From: Streptomyces aurantiogriseus
GTDB lineage: Bacteria; Actinomycetota; Actinomycetes; Streptomycetales; Streptomycetaceae
Assembly: GCF_014649375.1 (NCBI RefSeq)
Contig: NZ_BMSX01000013.1
Span: 62,001 to 126,000, forward strand
Reading direction: 5' to 3'
Length of the DNA: 64,000 nt
Below, in pieces: positions 8,301-17,012 of this stretch. Position 1 is the first letter of the stretch, and each line of letters starts with the position of its first letter. Under the pieces are notes generated by a model. The model was not told where the DNA came from. It did no database searches and worked only from the letters and a program-made list of their open reading frames with translations. The position numbers and the translations under genes were made by a program.

Positions 8301-11048
8301 CTACGCGTCGCCGCCCGCCGCCCCGGGGTCCGCCGCCGCGACGTCCAGCAGCTGGTACCGGTCGACGGCCTGCTTCAGTGCGGACCGGTCGACCTTGCCC
8401 TCCTTCGCCAGCTCGGTCAGTACCGCCACCACGATCGACTGCGCGTCGATGTGGAAGTGACGGCGGGCCGCCCCGCGGGTGTCCGCGAAGCCGAAGCCGT
8501 CCGCCCCCAGCGACTGGTACGTCCCCGGCACCCAGCGCGCGATCTGGTCCGGCACCGACCGCATCCAGTCGGAGACGGCCACGAACGGCCCCTCGGCCCC
8601 GGCGAACTTCCGCGTCACGTACGGCACCCGCTGCTCCTCCTCCGGGTGCAGCAGGTTGTGCTCCTCGCACTGCACGGCCTCGCGCCGCAGCTCGTTCCAG
8701 GAGGTCGCCGACCAGACGTCGGCCTTCACGTTCCACTCCTCGGCGAGGATCTTCTGCGCCTCGACGGCCCACGGCACCGCGACACCCGAGGCGATGATCT
8801 GCGCCGGGATGGAGCCGGACGTGCCCTCGCTGAAGCGGTGGACGCCCTTGAGGATGCCCTCGACGTCCACGTTCTCCGGCTCGGCCGGGTGCTGGATGGG
8901 CTCGTTGTAGACGGTGAGGTAGTAGAAGACGTCCTCACCCGGCTTGCCGTCGGCGGTCTCGCCGTACATCCGGCGCAGGCCGTCCTGCACGATGTGCGCG
9001 ATCTCGAAGCCGAACGCCGGGTCGTAGGCGACACAGCCCGGGTTCGTCGAGGCGAGCAACTGCGAGTGGCCGTCCGCGTGTTGCAGACCCTCACCGGTCA
9101 GTGTCGTTCGGCCGGCGGTCGCGCCCAGGACGAAACCGCGCGCCAGCTGGTCGGCCATCTGCCAGAACTGGTCGCCGGTGCGCTGGAAACCGAACATCGA
9201 GTAGAAGACGTAGACCGGGATCAGCGGCTCGCCGTGCGTCGCGTACGCCGAGCCGGCCGCGATCAGCGAGGCCGTGCAGCCGGCCTCGGAGATGCCGTCG
9301 TGCAGCATCTGCCCGGTCGGCGACTCCTTGTAGGCGAGCAGCAGTTCGCGGTCGACCGACTCGTACTGCTGGCCCAGCGGGTTGTAGATCTTCGCACTCG
9401 GGAAGAATGAGTCCATGCCGAACGTGCGGTACTCGTCGGGCGCGATCAGCACGAACCGCTTGCCGATCTCCTTGTCCCGCATGAGGTCCTTCAGCAGCCG
9501 CACGAACGCCATGGTCGTGGCGATCGACTGCTGACCGGAGCCCTTCTTCACGGTCGCGTACGTCTTGTCCTCGGGTAGCGGCAGCGGCTTGGCGCGCACG
9601 ACACGCGTCGGGACGTACCCGCCGAGCCCCTTGCGCCGGTCGTGCATGTACTGGATCTCCTCGGAGTCCCGCCCCGGGTGGTAGTACGGCGGAAGCCCGC
9701 TCTCCAGCTCCTTGTCGGAGATCGGCAGGTGCAGCCGGTCGCGGAAGTGCTTGAGGTCGGCGACCGTCAGCTTCTTCATCTGGTGCGTGGCGTTGCGGCC
9801 CTCGAAGTTGGGGCCCAGGGTCCAGCCCTTGACCGTCTTGGCGAGGATCACCGTCGGCTGACCCTGGTGCTCCTTGGCCGCCTTGTAGGCCGCGTAGATC
9901 TTCCGGTGGTCGTGACCGCCGCGGCCCAGGTGCAGGATCTGGTCGTCGGTCATGCCCTCGACCATCGCGCGCAGCCGCTGGTCGTCCCCGAAGAAGTGGT
10001 CGCGGATGTACCCGCCGGACTCGGTGGCGTACGTCTGGAACTGCCCGTCCGGGGTGGTGTTCATCTTGTTGACGAGGATGCCGTCGCGGTCCTGCGCGAG
10101 CAGCGGGTCCCAGGTGCGGTCCCAGATCAGCTTGATCACGTTCCAGCCGGCGCCCCGGAAGACCGACTCCAGCTCCTGGATGACCTTGCCGTTGCCGCGC
10201 ACCGGGCCGTCCAGGCGCTGCAGGTTGCAGTTGACGACGAAGGTCAGGTTGTCCAGGCCCTCGCGGGCGGCGATGGTCAGCTGGCCGAGCGACTCCGGCT
10301 CGTCCATCTCGCCGTCGCCGAGGAAGGCCCACACGTGCGACTTCGACGTGTCGGCGATCCCGCGCGCGTGCATGTAGCGGTTCATCCGGGCCTGGTAGAT
10401 CGCGCCGATCGGCCCGAGGCCCATCGACACGGTCGGGAACTCCCAGAAGTCCGGCATGAGCCGCGGGTGCGGGTAGCTGGACAGCCCGTACGGCGCCTTC
10501 GACTTCTCCTGGCGGAAGGCGTCCAGGTTCTGCTCGCCGAGCCGGTCGAGCAGGAACGCGCGCGCGTAGATGCCCGGGGAGGCGTGGCCCTGGAAGAAGA
10601 CCTGGTCGCCGCCGTCGCCCTCGTCCTTGCCGCGGAAGAAGTGGTTGAAGCCCACGTCGTAGAGCGAGGCGGAGGAGGCGAAGGTGGCGATGTGGCCGCC
10701 GACGCCGATGCCCGGCCGCTGGGCGCGCGAGACCATCACGGCCGCGTTCCAGCGGGTGGCGTTCAGGATCTTCCGCTCGATCTCCTCGTTGCCGGGGAAG
10801 AACGGCTCGCTCTTGGTGGGGATGGTGTTGACGTAGTCCGTGCTGCGCATCTCGGGCACGGCCACGCGCTTCTCGCGGGCCCGCTCGATCAGGCGCAGCA
10901 TGAGATAGCGGGCCCGCTCCCGGCCACGCTCGTCGATGGCGGCGTCCAGGGAGTCGAGCCACTCCTGGGTTTCCTCGGGATCGAAGTCAGGAACCTGACT
11001 CGGAAGGCCGCCAATGATGATCGGGTTGCGATCGGATCCGGAAGCCAC
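8301..11048 (-). CDS. aceE: Pyruvate dehydrogenase E1 component, homodimeric type
   Basis: The 915-residue protein matches the length of AceE. The thiamine diphosphate motif is present (GDGEMDEPESLGQL with NCNLQRLDGPV downstream), as are the family blocks YVNTIPTKSEPFFPG, HPRLMPDFWEFPTVSMGLGP and FRRTGDQFWQMADQ-like regions (here FQRTGDQFWQMADQLARG). It decarboxylates pyruvate and feeds acetyl groups to E2 of the pyruvate dehydrogenase complex. The start is GTG 11048, a few bases after AAGGAA. E2 and E3 genes are not in the window. The divergent DUF3052 gene and the peroxiredoxin beyond it reproduce a neighbourhood also known in mycobacteria. Confidence 0.97.
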   Translation of the reverse strand: MASGSDRNPIIIGGLPSQVPDFDPEETQEWLDSLDAAIDERGRERARYLMLRLIERAREKRVAVPEMRSTDYVNTIPTKSEPFFPGNEEIERKILNATRWNAAVMVSRAQRPGIGVGGHIATFASSASLYDVGFNHFFRGKDEGDGGDQVFFQGHASPGIYARAFLLDRLGEQNLDAFRQEKSKAPYGLSSYPHPRLMPDFWEFPTVSMGLGPIGAIYQARMNRYMHARGIADTSKSHVWAFLGDGEMDEPESLGQLTIAAREGLDNLTFVVNCNLQRLDGPVRGNGKVIQELESVFRGAGWNVIKLIWDRTWDPLLAQDRDGILVNKMNTTPDGQFQTYATESGGYIRDHFFGDDQRLRAMVEGMTDDQILHLGRGGHDHRKIYAAYKAAKEHQGQPTVILAKTVKGWTLGPNFEGRNATHQMKKLTVADLKHFRDRLHLPISDKELESGLPPYYHPGRDSEEIQYMHDRRKGLGGYVPTRVVRAKPLPLPEDKTYATVKKGSGQQSIATTMAFVRLLKDLMRDKEIGKRFVLIAPDEYRTFGMDSFFPSAKIYNPLGQQYESVDRELLLAYKESPTGQMLHDGISEAGCTASLIAAGSAYATHGEPLIPVYVFYSMFGFQRTGDQFWQMADQLARGFVLGATAGRTTLTGEGLQHADGHSQLLASTNPGCVAYDPAFGFEIAHIVQDGLRRMYGETADGKPGEDVFYYLTVYNEPIQHPAEPENVDVEGILKGVHRFSEGTSGSIPAQIIASGVAVPWAVEAQKILAEEWNVKADVWSATSWNELRREAVQCEEHNLLHPEEEQRVPYVTRKFAGAEGPFVAVSDWMRSVPDQIARWVPGTYQSLGADGFGFADTRGAARRHFHIDAQSIVVAVLTELAKEGKVDRSALKQAVDRYQLLDVAAADPGAAGGDA

Positions 11049-11396
11049 GCTGTTCCTTACCTGTCAGAGGGCTGGTGGGGCTGTGTGGGGCTGTTCCCCA
11101 TCGTGTACCTCGCGGGCCCAAACGTCATCTCTACCGAGAGGTAATCGGTATCTGTTCGGAACTCGTACCCATGAACGGTTCCCAAACGCGCAAACAGGGC
11201 AGATAGGTGTGGTGTACGTCACCAAAGGCGCGGATCGCATGCCTGGAGTTGCGTCGACACGGCCAGGATCGTCACCGTTTCGGCGGTCTGAACCGCCGGG
11301 TACTTGCGCGATCCGCCCCGCCCGTGTGGACTACGGCCAATGCTTCGCGCACGCGCGTGGCTGAGTTATTCCCGAAACATGATCAGGAGGCAACCC
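11049..11396. promoter_or_regulatory. Divergent regulatory gap between aceE and the DUF3052 gene
   Basis: This gap holds no convincing gene. Two dyads stand out. TACCGA-N7-TCGGTA (11132-11150) is close enough to aceE to be an operator in its leader or promoter. A partly symmetric TGGTG...CACCA 15-mer (about 11214-11228) lies nearer the middle. AGGAGG at 11385-11390 is the ribosome site of the DUF3052 gene. Regulation of aceE by a repressor here is inference. Confidence 0.35.
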
Positions 11397-11834
11397 GTGA
11401 GCGCGACCGCGGACCACGCGGAGGAGCGGACGAGCCCTGCCGTCAGGCTGGGTTTCCAGCCCGAGCAGGTGGTCCAGGAGATCGGCTACGACGACGACGT
11501 CGACCAGGAGCTCCGCGAGTCCATCGAGGATGTCATCGGCAGCGACCTGGTGGACGAGGACTACGACGACGTGGCCGACGCCGTGGTGCTGTGGTTCCGC
11601 GACGAGGACGGCGACCTGACGGATGCGCTGGTGGACGCCACCACGTACATCGAAGAAGGCGGCTCGATCCTCCTCCTCACGCCGAAGACCGGCCGGACGG
11701 GGTACGTGGAACCGAGCGACATCTCTGAAGCCGCGACGACGGCGGGTCTGTCGGCCAGCAAGAGCGTCAGCGTGGGCAAGGACTGGAGCGGCAGCCGGCT
11801 GGTGACGCCCAAGGCCGCCAAGTCCAAGAAGTGA
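11397..11834 (+). CDS. DUF3052 domain protein
   Basis: The 145-residue protein starts at GTG 11397, six bases after AGGAGG. It is acidic, with EIGYDDDVDQELRESIEDVI followed by a DLVDEDYDDVADAVVLWFRD block, then TYIEEGGSILLLTPK and a Lys-rich tail (KAAKSKK). These are the conserved features of DUF3052, an actinobacterial family of unknown role. The gene lies between aceE and an AhpE peroxiredoxin, a linkage that suggests a role connected with redox state or carbon flow, but nothing in the sequence proves it. Confidence 0.88.
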   Translation: MSATADHAEERTSPAVRLGFQPEQVVQEIGYDDDVDQELRESIEDVIGSDLVDEDYDDVADAVVLWFRDEDGDLTDALVDATTYIEEGGSILLLTPKTGRTGYVEPSDISEAATTAGLSASKSVSVGKDWSGSRLVTPKAAKSKK

Positions 11835-11867
11835 CCTCGTCGAGGTAAAAACCCCGGTCTCATCGCC

Positions 11868-11901
11868 CGCGGACGGGCCGATTCGTGTCGGCCCGTCCGC
11901 G
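11868..11901. terminator. Perfect 14-bp hairpin after the DUF3052 gene
   Basis: The arms CGCGGACGGGCCGA and TCGGCCCGTCCGCG pair perfectly around a 6-base loop, starting 34 bases past the stop. There is no T-run, as is common for high-G/C terminators. It would separate the DUF3052 message from the peroxiredoxin. Confidence 0.75.
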
Positions 11902-11996
11902 ATTGCGTGGTGATCGCTGCGTAGGGTGTTCCACGGCGTTCTCACCCGAACGCCGCAACGGCCCCAGCGAAGCCCCAGCGAAAGGGTTCCACGACG

Positions 11997-12455
11997 ATGG
12001 CGATCCAGGTCGGCGACAAGGCCCCCGACTTCGAGCTCAAGGACAACCACGGCCGTGCCGTGAAGCTGTCCGACTTCCGTGGTAGCAAGAACGTCGTCCT
12101 GCTCTTCTACCCCTTCGCCTTCACCGGCGTGTGCACCGGCGAGCTGTGCGAGGTGCGCGACAACCTGCCGAAGTTCTCCGCCCGCGACACGCAGGTGCTC
12201 GCCGTCTCCAACGACTCCATCCACACCCTGCGCGTCTTCGCCGAGCAGGAGGGCCTGGAGTATCCGCTGCTGAGCGACTTCTGGCCGCACGGCGAGGTCT
12301 CCCGCGCCTACGGCGTCTTCGCCGAGGACAAGGGCTGCGCGGTGCGCGGCACCTTCGTCGTCGACAAGGACGGCCTCGTGCGCTGGACCGTCGTCAACGC
12401 GCTGCCGGACGCGCGGGACCTCAGCGAGTACGTCTCGGCACTCGACGCCCTCTGA
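11997..12455 (+). CDS. Peroxiredoxin, AhpE type
   Basis: The 152-residue thioredoxin-fold peroxidase carries the signature FYPFAFTGVCTGELCEVRD, with the peroxidatic Cys46 preceded by the conserved Pro and Thr. A second Cys (51) lies five residues later, and another is in DKGCAVRGT. AhpE-type enzymes reduce hydroperoxides and peroxynitrite, using mycothiol/mycoredoxin in actinobacteria. The extra Cys51 might act in resolution; this is inference. The downstream Ter locus is also a stress system, so the region is rich in stress functions. Confidence 0.9.
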   Translation: MAIQVGDKAPDFELKDNHGRAVKLSDFRGSKNVVLLFYPFAFTGVCTGELCEVRDNLPKFSARDTQVLAVSNDSIHTLRVFAEQEGLEYPLLSDFWPHGEVSRAYGVFAEDKGCAVRGTFVVDKDGLVRWTVVNALPDARDLSEYVSALDAL

Positions 12456-12605
12456 TCCCGGCCGCTCCCGTACCGATCCCGACACCCTGTGATTCTTCGG
12501 CTCCAGGGCCTGCGAGCGGCGGGAACCCGTCACTAGGATCGACTCGTTGATCCGATATCCGACGCACGACGGGGCTCCCCGCCCCTGGACACCAATGGAG
12601 GACTC

Positions 12606-13181
12606 GTGGGAGTCAGCCTCAGCAAGGGCGGCAACGTATCGCTGACCAAGGAGGCCCCGGGCCTGACCGCGGTCATCGTCGGTCTGGGGTGGGACATCCG
12701 CACCACGACCGGTACCGACTTCGACCTGGACGCCAGCGCGCTGCTGCTGAACTCGTCCGGCAAGGTCGGCAGTGACGCGAACTTCATCTTCTTCAACAAC
12801 CTCAAGAGCCCGGACGGCTCGGTCGAGCACACCGGTGACAACCTCACCGGTGAGGGCGAGGGCGACGACGAGCAGATCAAGGTCAATCTCGCCGGCGTCC
12901 CGGCCGACGTCGAGAAGATCGTCTTCCCGGTCTCGATCTACGACGCCGAGAACCGCCAGCAGTCCTTCGGCCAGGTGCGCAACGCGTTCATCCGCGTCGC
13001 CAACCAGGCCGGCGGCGCCGAGATCGCCCGCTACGACCTCAGCGAGGACGCCTCGACGGAGACCGCGATGGTCTTCGGCGAGTTGTACCGGCACGGCGCG
13101 GAGTGGAAGTTCCGCGCCATCGGCCAGGGGTACGCCTCGGGCCTGCGTGGTATCGCGCAGGACTTCGGCGTCAACGTCTGA
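12606..13181 (+). CDS. terD: TerD family protein (tellurium resistance / stress), first of a tandem pair
   Basis: The 191-residue protein is a single TerD domain. It has the N-terminal GVSLSKGGNVSLTK, the calcium-binding acidic positions in FDLDASALLL and HTGDNLTGEGEGDDE, and the late motif RYDLSEDASTETAMVFGELY followed by EWKFRAIGQGY (quoted in parts). TerD domains bind Ca2+ and are thought to act with TerC-like membrane proteins at the membrane surface during metal and oxidative stress. The start is GTG 12606 behind GGAG. It is followed after 94 bases by a close paralogue of identical length. Confidence 0.95.
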   Translation: MGVSLSKGGNVSLTKEAPGLTAVIVGLGWDIRTTTGTDFDLDASALLLNSSGKVGSDANFIFFNNLKSPDGSVEHTGDNLTGEGEGDDEQIKVNLAGVPADVEKIVFPVSIYDAENRQQSFGQVRNAFIRVANQAGGAEIARYDLSEDASTETAMVFGELYRHGAEWKFRAIGQGYASGLRGIAQDFGVNV

Positions 13182-13275
13182 GCGTGACGGCCCTGCGTCC
13201 GGCGCCGCACCGTTTACGGGCGGCGCCGGACGCGCAGGACAACCGAAGAAGCAAGACCCAGGGGAGGACAGCATC

Positions 13276-13851
13276 ATGGGCGTCACGCTCGCCAAGGGAG
13301 GAAACGTCTCCCTGTCCAAGGTCGCGCCGAACCTCACTCAGGTGATGGTCGGCCTCGGCTGGGACGCGCGCTCCACCACCGGAGCCCCCTTCGACCTCGA
13401 CGCCAGCGCGCTGCTGTGCAAAGGCGGGCGGGTCCTCGGGGACGAGTGGTTCGTCTTCTACAACCACCTCAAGAGCCCCGACGGCTCGGTCGAGCACACC
13501 GGGGACAACCTCACCGGCGAGGGCGACGGCGACGACGAGTCGCTCTTGGTCGACCTGTCCAAGGTGCCGGCCGAGTGCGACAAGATCGTCTTCCCCGTGT
13601 CGATCCACCTGGCCGACGAGCGCGGTCAGACCTTCGGCCAGGTCAGCAACGCCTTCATCCGCGTCGTCAACCAGGCCGACGGCCAGGAACTCGCCCGCTA
13701 CGACCTGAGTGAGGACGCCTCCACCGAAACGGCCATGATCTTCGGCGAGCTCTACCGCTACCAGGGCGAATGGAAGTTCCGTGCGGTCGGACAGGGGTAC
13801 GCGTCGGGGCTGCGGGGCATCGCACTGGACTTCGGGGTCGACGTCTCGTAA
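13276..13851 (+). CDS. terD: TerD family protein, second of a tandem pair
   Basis: The 191-residue TerD domain is co-linear with the preceding protein and shares FDLDASALL, the SPDGSVEHTGDNLTGEG block, and DLSEDASTETAM. It differs in having two cysteines (LLCKGGR and PAECDKI) that the first copy lacks. This is a local gene duplication in which one copy may have gained redox-sensitive residues. The start is ATG 13276 behind GGGGAGGA. Same-strand spacing suggests co-transcription with the first copy. Confidence 0.95.
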   Translation: MGVTLAKGGNVSLSKVAPNLTQVMVGLGWDARSTTGAPFDLDASALLCKGGRVLGDEWFVFYNHLKSPDGSVEHTGDNLTGEGDGDDESLLVDLSKVPAECDKIVFPVSIHLADERGQTFGQVSNAFIRVVNQADGQELARYDLSEDASTETAMIFGELYRYQGEWKFRAVGQGYASGLRGIALDFGVDVS

Positions 13852-13973
13852 GGCGATATGAGCAAAAGTCGGGGCCCGGTGGGGGACGGAGGGGGGCCGA
13901 CTAGACTTCGGTTCAAAGTTTCGTAAAGCCGAGTGCGCGGGGGAGCCCCGTACACACAGGGATTGGGTAGCCA

Positions 13974-15119
13974 GTGGTTCTGAAAACCTTCGGCTGGTCG
14001 TTCGCGGTCACCGCGCTCGGCCTGGTCGCAGCGGTCTTCTACGGGGGGTGGACCGCTTTCGGTATCGTGGCGATCCTCTCCATCCTCGAGATCTCGCTGT
14101 CTTTCGACAACGCAGTCGTCAACGCCGGCATTCTGAAGAAGATGAGTGCCTTCTGGCAGAAGATCTTCCTCACCATCGGCATTCTCATCGCCGTCTTCGG
14201 TATGCGACTGGTCTTCCCCGTCGTCATCGTCGCGGTCAGCGCCTCGATGGGCCCGATCGAGGCCGTCGATCTCGCCCTCACCGACAAGGACCGCTACCAG
14301 CAGCTGGTGACCGACGCCCACCCGTCGATCGCCGCCTTCGGTGGCATGTTCCTGCTGATGATCTTCCTCGACTTCATCTTCGAGGACCGGGACATCAAGT
14401 GGCTGGGCTGGCTGGAGCGGCCCCTGGCCAAGCTGGGCAAGATCGACATGCTGTCGGTCTGCATCGCGCTGATCGTCCTGCTGATCTCCTCCATGACCTT
14501 CGCCACCCACGCCCACCAGCACGGCGGCACGCACGCCGACAAGGCGGAGACGGTCCTGATCTCCGGTGTCGCGGGTCTGATCACCTACATGATCGTGGGC
14601 GGACTCTCCGGCTTCTTCGAGGACAAGCTCGAAGAGGAGGAGGAGCGCGAGCACGAGGCCGAGGAGAAGGCCGAGCGCGAGGGCAAGCCCAAGTCGGCGG
14701 TCGTCCTGGCCGGCAAGGCCGCGTTCTTCATGTTCCTCTACCTGGAGGTCCTGGACGCGTCCTTCTCCTTCGACGGTGTCATCGGCGCCTTCGCCATCAC
14801 CAACGACATCGTGCTGATGGCCCTCGGCCTCGGCATCGGCGCCATGTACGTCCGGTCGCTCACCGTGTACCTGGTCCGCCAGGGCACCCTCGACGACTAC
14901 GTCTACCTGGAGCACGGCGCGCACTACGCGATCGGTGCGCTCGCCATGATCCTGCTCGTCACCATCCAGTACGAGATCAACGAGATCATCACCGGTATGG
15001 TCGGCGTCGTCCTGATCGGCTGGTCCTTCTGGTCCTCCGTCCGCCGCAACAAGGCTCTGGCGGCGGCCGAGGGAAAAGCGGACTCGGACGAGAAGACTGA
15101 GGTCTCGTCCGGGGTGTGA
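13974..15119 (+). CDS. DUF475 integral membrane protein, TerC-like
   Basis: The 381-residue protein has about eight to nine membrane helices. Two inverted-repeat acidic motifs, EISLSFDNAVVNAGIL and VLDASFSFDGVIGAFAIT, correspond to the metal-binding SxDN/SxDG motifs of the TerC superfamily (TerC/Alx, Mn2+ export). A highly charged E/R/K loop (EEEEEREHEAEEKAER, about residues 220-237) divides the halves, and a His-rich loop (HAHQHGGTHAD) lies before it. The start is GTG 13974. It probably exports a divalent metal, with TerD proteins docking on its cytoplasmic face. A strong terminator follows, ending this transcript. Confidence 0.88.
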   Translation: MVLKTFGWSFAVTALGLVAAVFYGGWTAFGIVAILSILEISLSFDNAVVNAGILKKMSAFWQKIFLTIGILIAVFGMRLVFPVVIVAVSASMGPIEAVDLALTDKDRYQQLVTDAHPSIAAFGGMFLLMIFLDFIFEDRDIKWLGWLERPLAKLGKIDMLSVCIALIVLLISSMTFATHAHQHGGTHADKAETVLISGVAGLITYMIVGGLSGFFEDKLEEEEEREHEAEEKAEREGKPKSAVVLAGKAAFFMFLYLEVLDASFSFDGVIGAFAITNDIVLMALGLGIGAMYVRSLTVYLVRQGTLDDYVYLEHGAHYAIGALAMILLVTIQYEINEIITGMVGVVLIGWSFWSSVRRNKALAAAEGKADSDEKTEVSSGV

Positions 15120-15148
15120 TCAGCTTCCGAGTGCGGAACGCTCTGTGC

Positions 15149-15184
15149 GGGGCGGCCGTCGAGGACGTGTCCTCGGGCCGCCCC
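15149..15184. terminator. Intrinsic terminator after the DUF475 gene
   Basis: A two-part stem (GGGGCGGCC with GGCCGCCCC, inner GAGGAC with GTCCTC) is followed within seven bases by a run of five T (from 15191). It separates the terD-terD-DUF475 transcript from the next TerD-fold gene. Confidence 0.88.
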
Positions 15185-15216
15185 GCCGGTCTTTTTCAGT
15201 GAACCTGGGGGCGGGA

Positions 15217-15954
15217 ATGGGCTTCTTCGACGGACTCCGGCCCGGCCGGGCCGCCGACTTCGACTCGGGCAGCGCGGCGACCAACGCGATCGAGCTGACC
15301 AAACGGCACAGCCAGGTCTCCCTCACCAAGCAGGACGCGGCCACCGGGCACCTGCGCATCAACCTGACCTGGCGCATGCGCACCTCCGACATCGGCGGCT
15401 CCCAGCGGGAGAGTCTGCTGCGGCACCCCTTCAAGGCGCTGCGTCCGCCGGAGGTCATCGGGCACAGCCAGAGCATGGTCAACGTCGACCTCGACCTCGG
15501 CTGCCTGTACGAGCTGGCGGACGGCACGAAGGGGGTCGTACAGCCGCTGGGCGGGCTGCTCGGGGACGTCAACGCGCCGCCGTACGTGAAGCTCACCGGG
15601 GACGACCGGTTCGGGTCGGGGTCCGGTGAGACGATGTACGTCAACCTCGACCACCGGGACGCCATCAAACGGCTGCTGGTGTTCGTCTACATCTACGACC
15701 AGACGCCGGCGTTCGACCGTACGCACGCCATCGTCACGCTGTACCCGAGCAACGGGCCGCGCATCGAGATCGGCCTCGACGAGCGGCACCCTCAGGCCCG
15801 GTCCTGCGCGGTGGTGATGATCGAGAACGTCAAGGGCGAGATGCTCGTGCGGCGCGAGGTGCGCTTCGTGTACGGCTTCCAGGGCGAGCTGGACCGCCTG
15901 TACGGATGGGGGCTCCAGTGGGGCCGGGGCTACAAGACGAAGGTCGAGCGGTAG
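15217..15954 (+). CDS. TerD-fold protein, divergent TerA-like type
   Basis: The 245-residue protein opens with a Gly/Phe segment (MGFFDGLRPGR) and carries a TerD-like beta sandwich with VNVDLDLGCLYELADG and MIENVKGEMLVRREVRF as recognisable core strands. It lacks the canonical acidic GDNLTGEGxGDDE loop, so Ca2+ binding is probably altered. It is longer and more divergent than the tandem terD copies. ATG 15217 was chosen for its GGGGCGGGA ribosome site; GTG 15199 is an alternative. It has its own transcript after a terminator and converges with the next TerD gene. Confidence 0.82.
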   Translation: MGFFDGLRPGRAADFDSGSAATNAIELTKRHSQVSLTKQDAATGHLRINLTWRMRTSDIGGSQRESLLRHPFKALRPPEVIGHSQSMVNVDLDLGCLYELADGTKGVVQPLGGLLGDVNAPPYVKLTGDDRFGSGSGETMYVNLDHRDAIKRLLVFVYIYDQTPAFDRTHAIVTLYPSNGPRIEIGLDERHPQARSCAVVMIENVKGEMLVRREVRFVYGFQGELDRLYGWGLQWGRGYKTKVER

Positions 15955-15977
15955 CGGCGGCCCCGGCCGGACCTGTC

Positions 15978-16757
15978 CTACCGCCCGATGAACTGCGGAC
16001 CCTGCGGCGGCATGCGGAACTCCTGGGCGGGAGCCCCCGTCGGCTGCGCGTCCGGGTAGCCGTAGCCGTACGTCGGGAGGTTCGCCGGGTAGCCGTAGGA
16101 CGCGGCGGGCTGTTGAGGGGCCGCTGAGGTCGGCTGTTCCGGGGGGAGGGGCTGGGAGAGGCTGGGCGTGGGCTCGGGGGCCTGGGCCTCGGGGGCCTGG
16201 GCCGCCGCCTCCTCCGACTCGTCGACCGAGATACCGAAGTCGGTCGCCAGGCCCTTGAGGCCGTTGGAGTAGCCCTCGCCGAGCGCGCGGAACTTCCAGC
16301 CCTCGCCGCGGCGGTACAGCTCACCGCAGATCAGGGCCGTCTCCTCGCCCGTCTCCGGGCGGATGTCGAAGGTGGCCAGCGGCTCTCCGTCGGCGACCGT
16401 CGCGTCGTACAGCAGGATGCTGAGGGACCGCACGCGGTCGAAGGTGACGCCGTCCGCCGAAGCGACCAGGAGAATCTGGCTGACGTCGGGCTCGACACCG
16501 GCCAGATCCGTCTGGATCGTGTCGGTGAGGCCCTCGGCGCCCCGCTTCTTGCCGAGCCGCCAGACCTTCCCGGAGGGGTGCCGGGGCTGGTTGTAGAAGA
16601 CGAAGTCCTCGTCGGAGCGCACACGACCGTCGGGGCCGAGGAGCAGCGCGGAGGCATCGACGTCCGGGACACCCTGCCCGGGTGTCCAGCGCAGCACGGC
16701 GCGCACCGTGGTGGCTTTCAGCGGGACGTTCGACCCCTTCAGCATCGCGTGCGTCAT
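15978..16757 (-). CDS. TerD domain protein with Pro/Gln/Tyr-rich C-terminal tail
   Basis: The 259-residue protein has a TerD domain at about residues 1-175 (VDASALLLGPDGRVRSDEDF, ETALICGELYRR, WKFRALGEGYSNGL). A disordered tail of about 80 residues follows, rich in P, Q, A and Y (for example PANLPTYGYGYP). The tail probably mediates contacts or phase behaviour rather than catalysis. The gene is on the opposite strand, diverging from the CitE-like gene, so it may share a stress-responsive control region with that row. Another in-frame ATG four codons in (MLKGSN) is a possible start. Confidence 0.88.
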   Translation of the reverse strand: MTHAMLKGSNVPLKATTVRAVLRWTPGQGVPDVDASALLLGPDGRVRSDEDFVFYNQPRHPSGKVWRLGKKRGAEGLTDTIQTDLAGVEPDVSQILLVASADGVTFDRVRSLSILLYDATVADGEPLATFDIRPETGEETALICGELYRRGEGWKFRALGEGYSNGLKGLATDFGISVDESEEAAAQAPEAQAPEPTPSLSQPLPPEQPTSAAPQQPAASYGYPANLPTYGYGYPDAQPTGAPAQEFRMPPQGPQFIGR

Positions 16758-16858
16758 GCGGCCATCCTGCCCTCTCGGTTCTGCTCACGACAACGCGGGG
16801 TACACGAGGAACACGGCAACGGTACAGCCGGGTTGGACTGTCCCCGCCTCTGCCCGGC

Positions 16859-16898
16859 CGTGCTTGCGTGTGCTTGACCGTGCTTGCCTGTGCTTGTC
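16859..16898. repeat. Four 10-bp tandem units YGTGCTTGNN in the CitE-gene leader
   Basis: Four consecutive 10-bp units each contain GTGCTTG in exact register (the TGCTTG core at 16861, 16871, 16881 and 16891). One helical turn per unit would place all cores on one DNA face. It lies between two divergent stress genes, 115 bp before the next start. A similar 10-bp repeat occurs at 43734-43783. Confidence 0.6.
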
Positions 16899-17012
16899 CC
16901 CGTTACCTGAAGTTCATGACCGGTGGGAACCCCTGACACGGGTCCCTACGTACTATTACCGGCCACCTCTTGCCGAAATCCACAGCCTTACCTTGCGCCA
17001 CGGGGGAGTTAT

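Noticed and set aside
11214..11228. TGGTG...CACCA dyad in the aceE/DUF3052 gap as a GntR-type operator
   Set aside because: Symmetry is partial and the distance from both start codons is unhelpful. It is kept only as a note in the gap entry.
12456..12605. Possible tRNA or ncRNA between ahpE and terD
   Set aside because: No cloverleaf or conserved structure could be formed. It is ordinary upstream sequence.
16925..16952. SigR/ECF-type promoter (GGGAAC-N18-CGTA) before the CitE gene
   Set aside because: The second element is CGTA, not CGTT, and the motif is short enough to occur by chance. Not listed as a separate feature.
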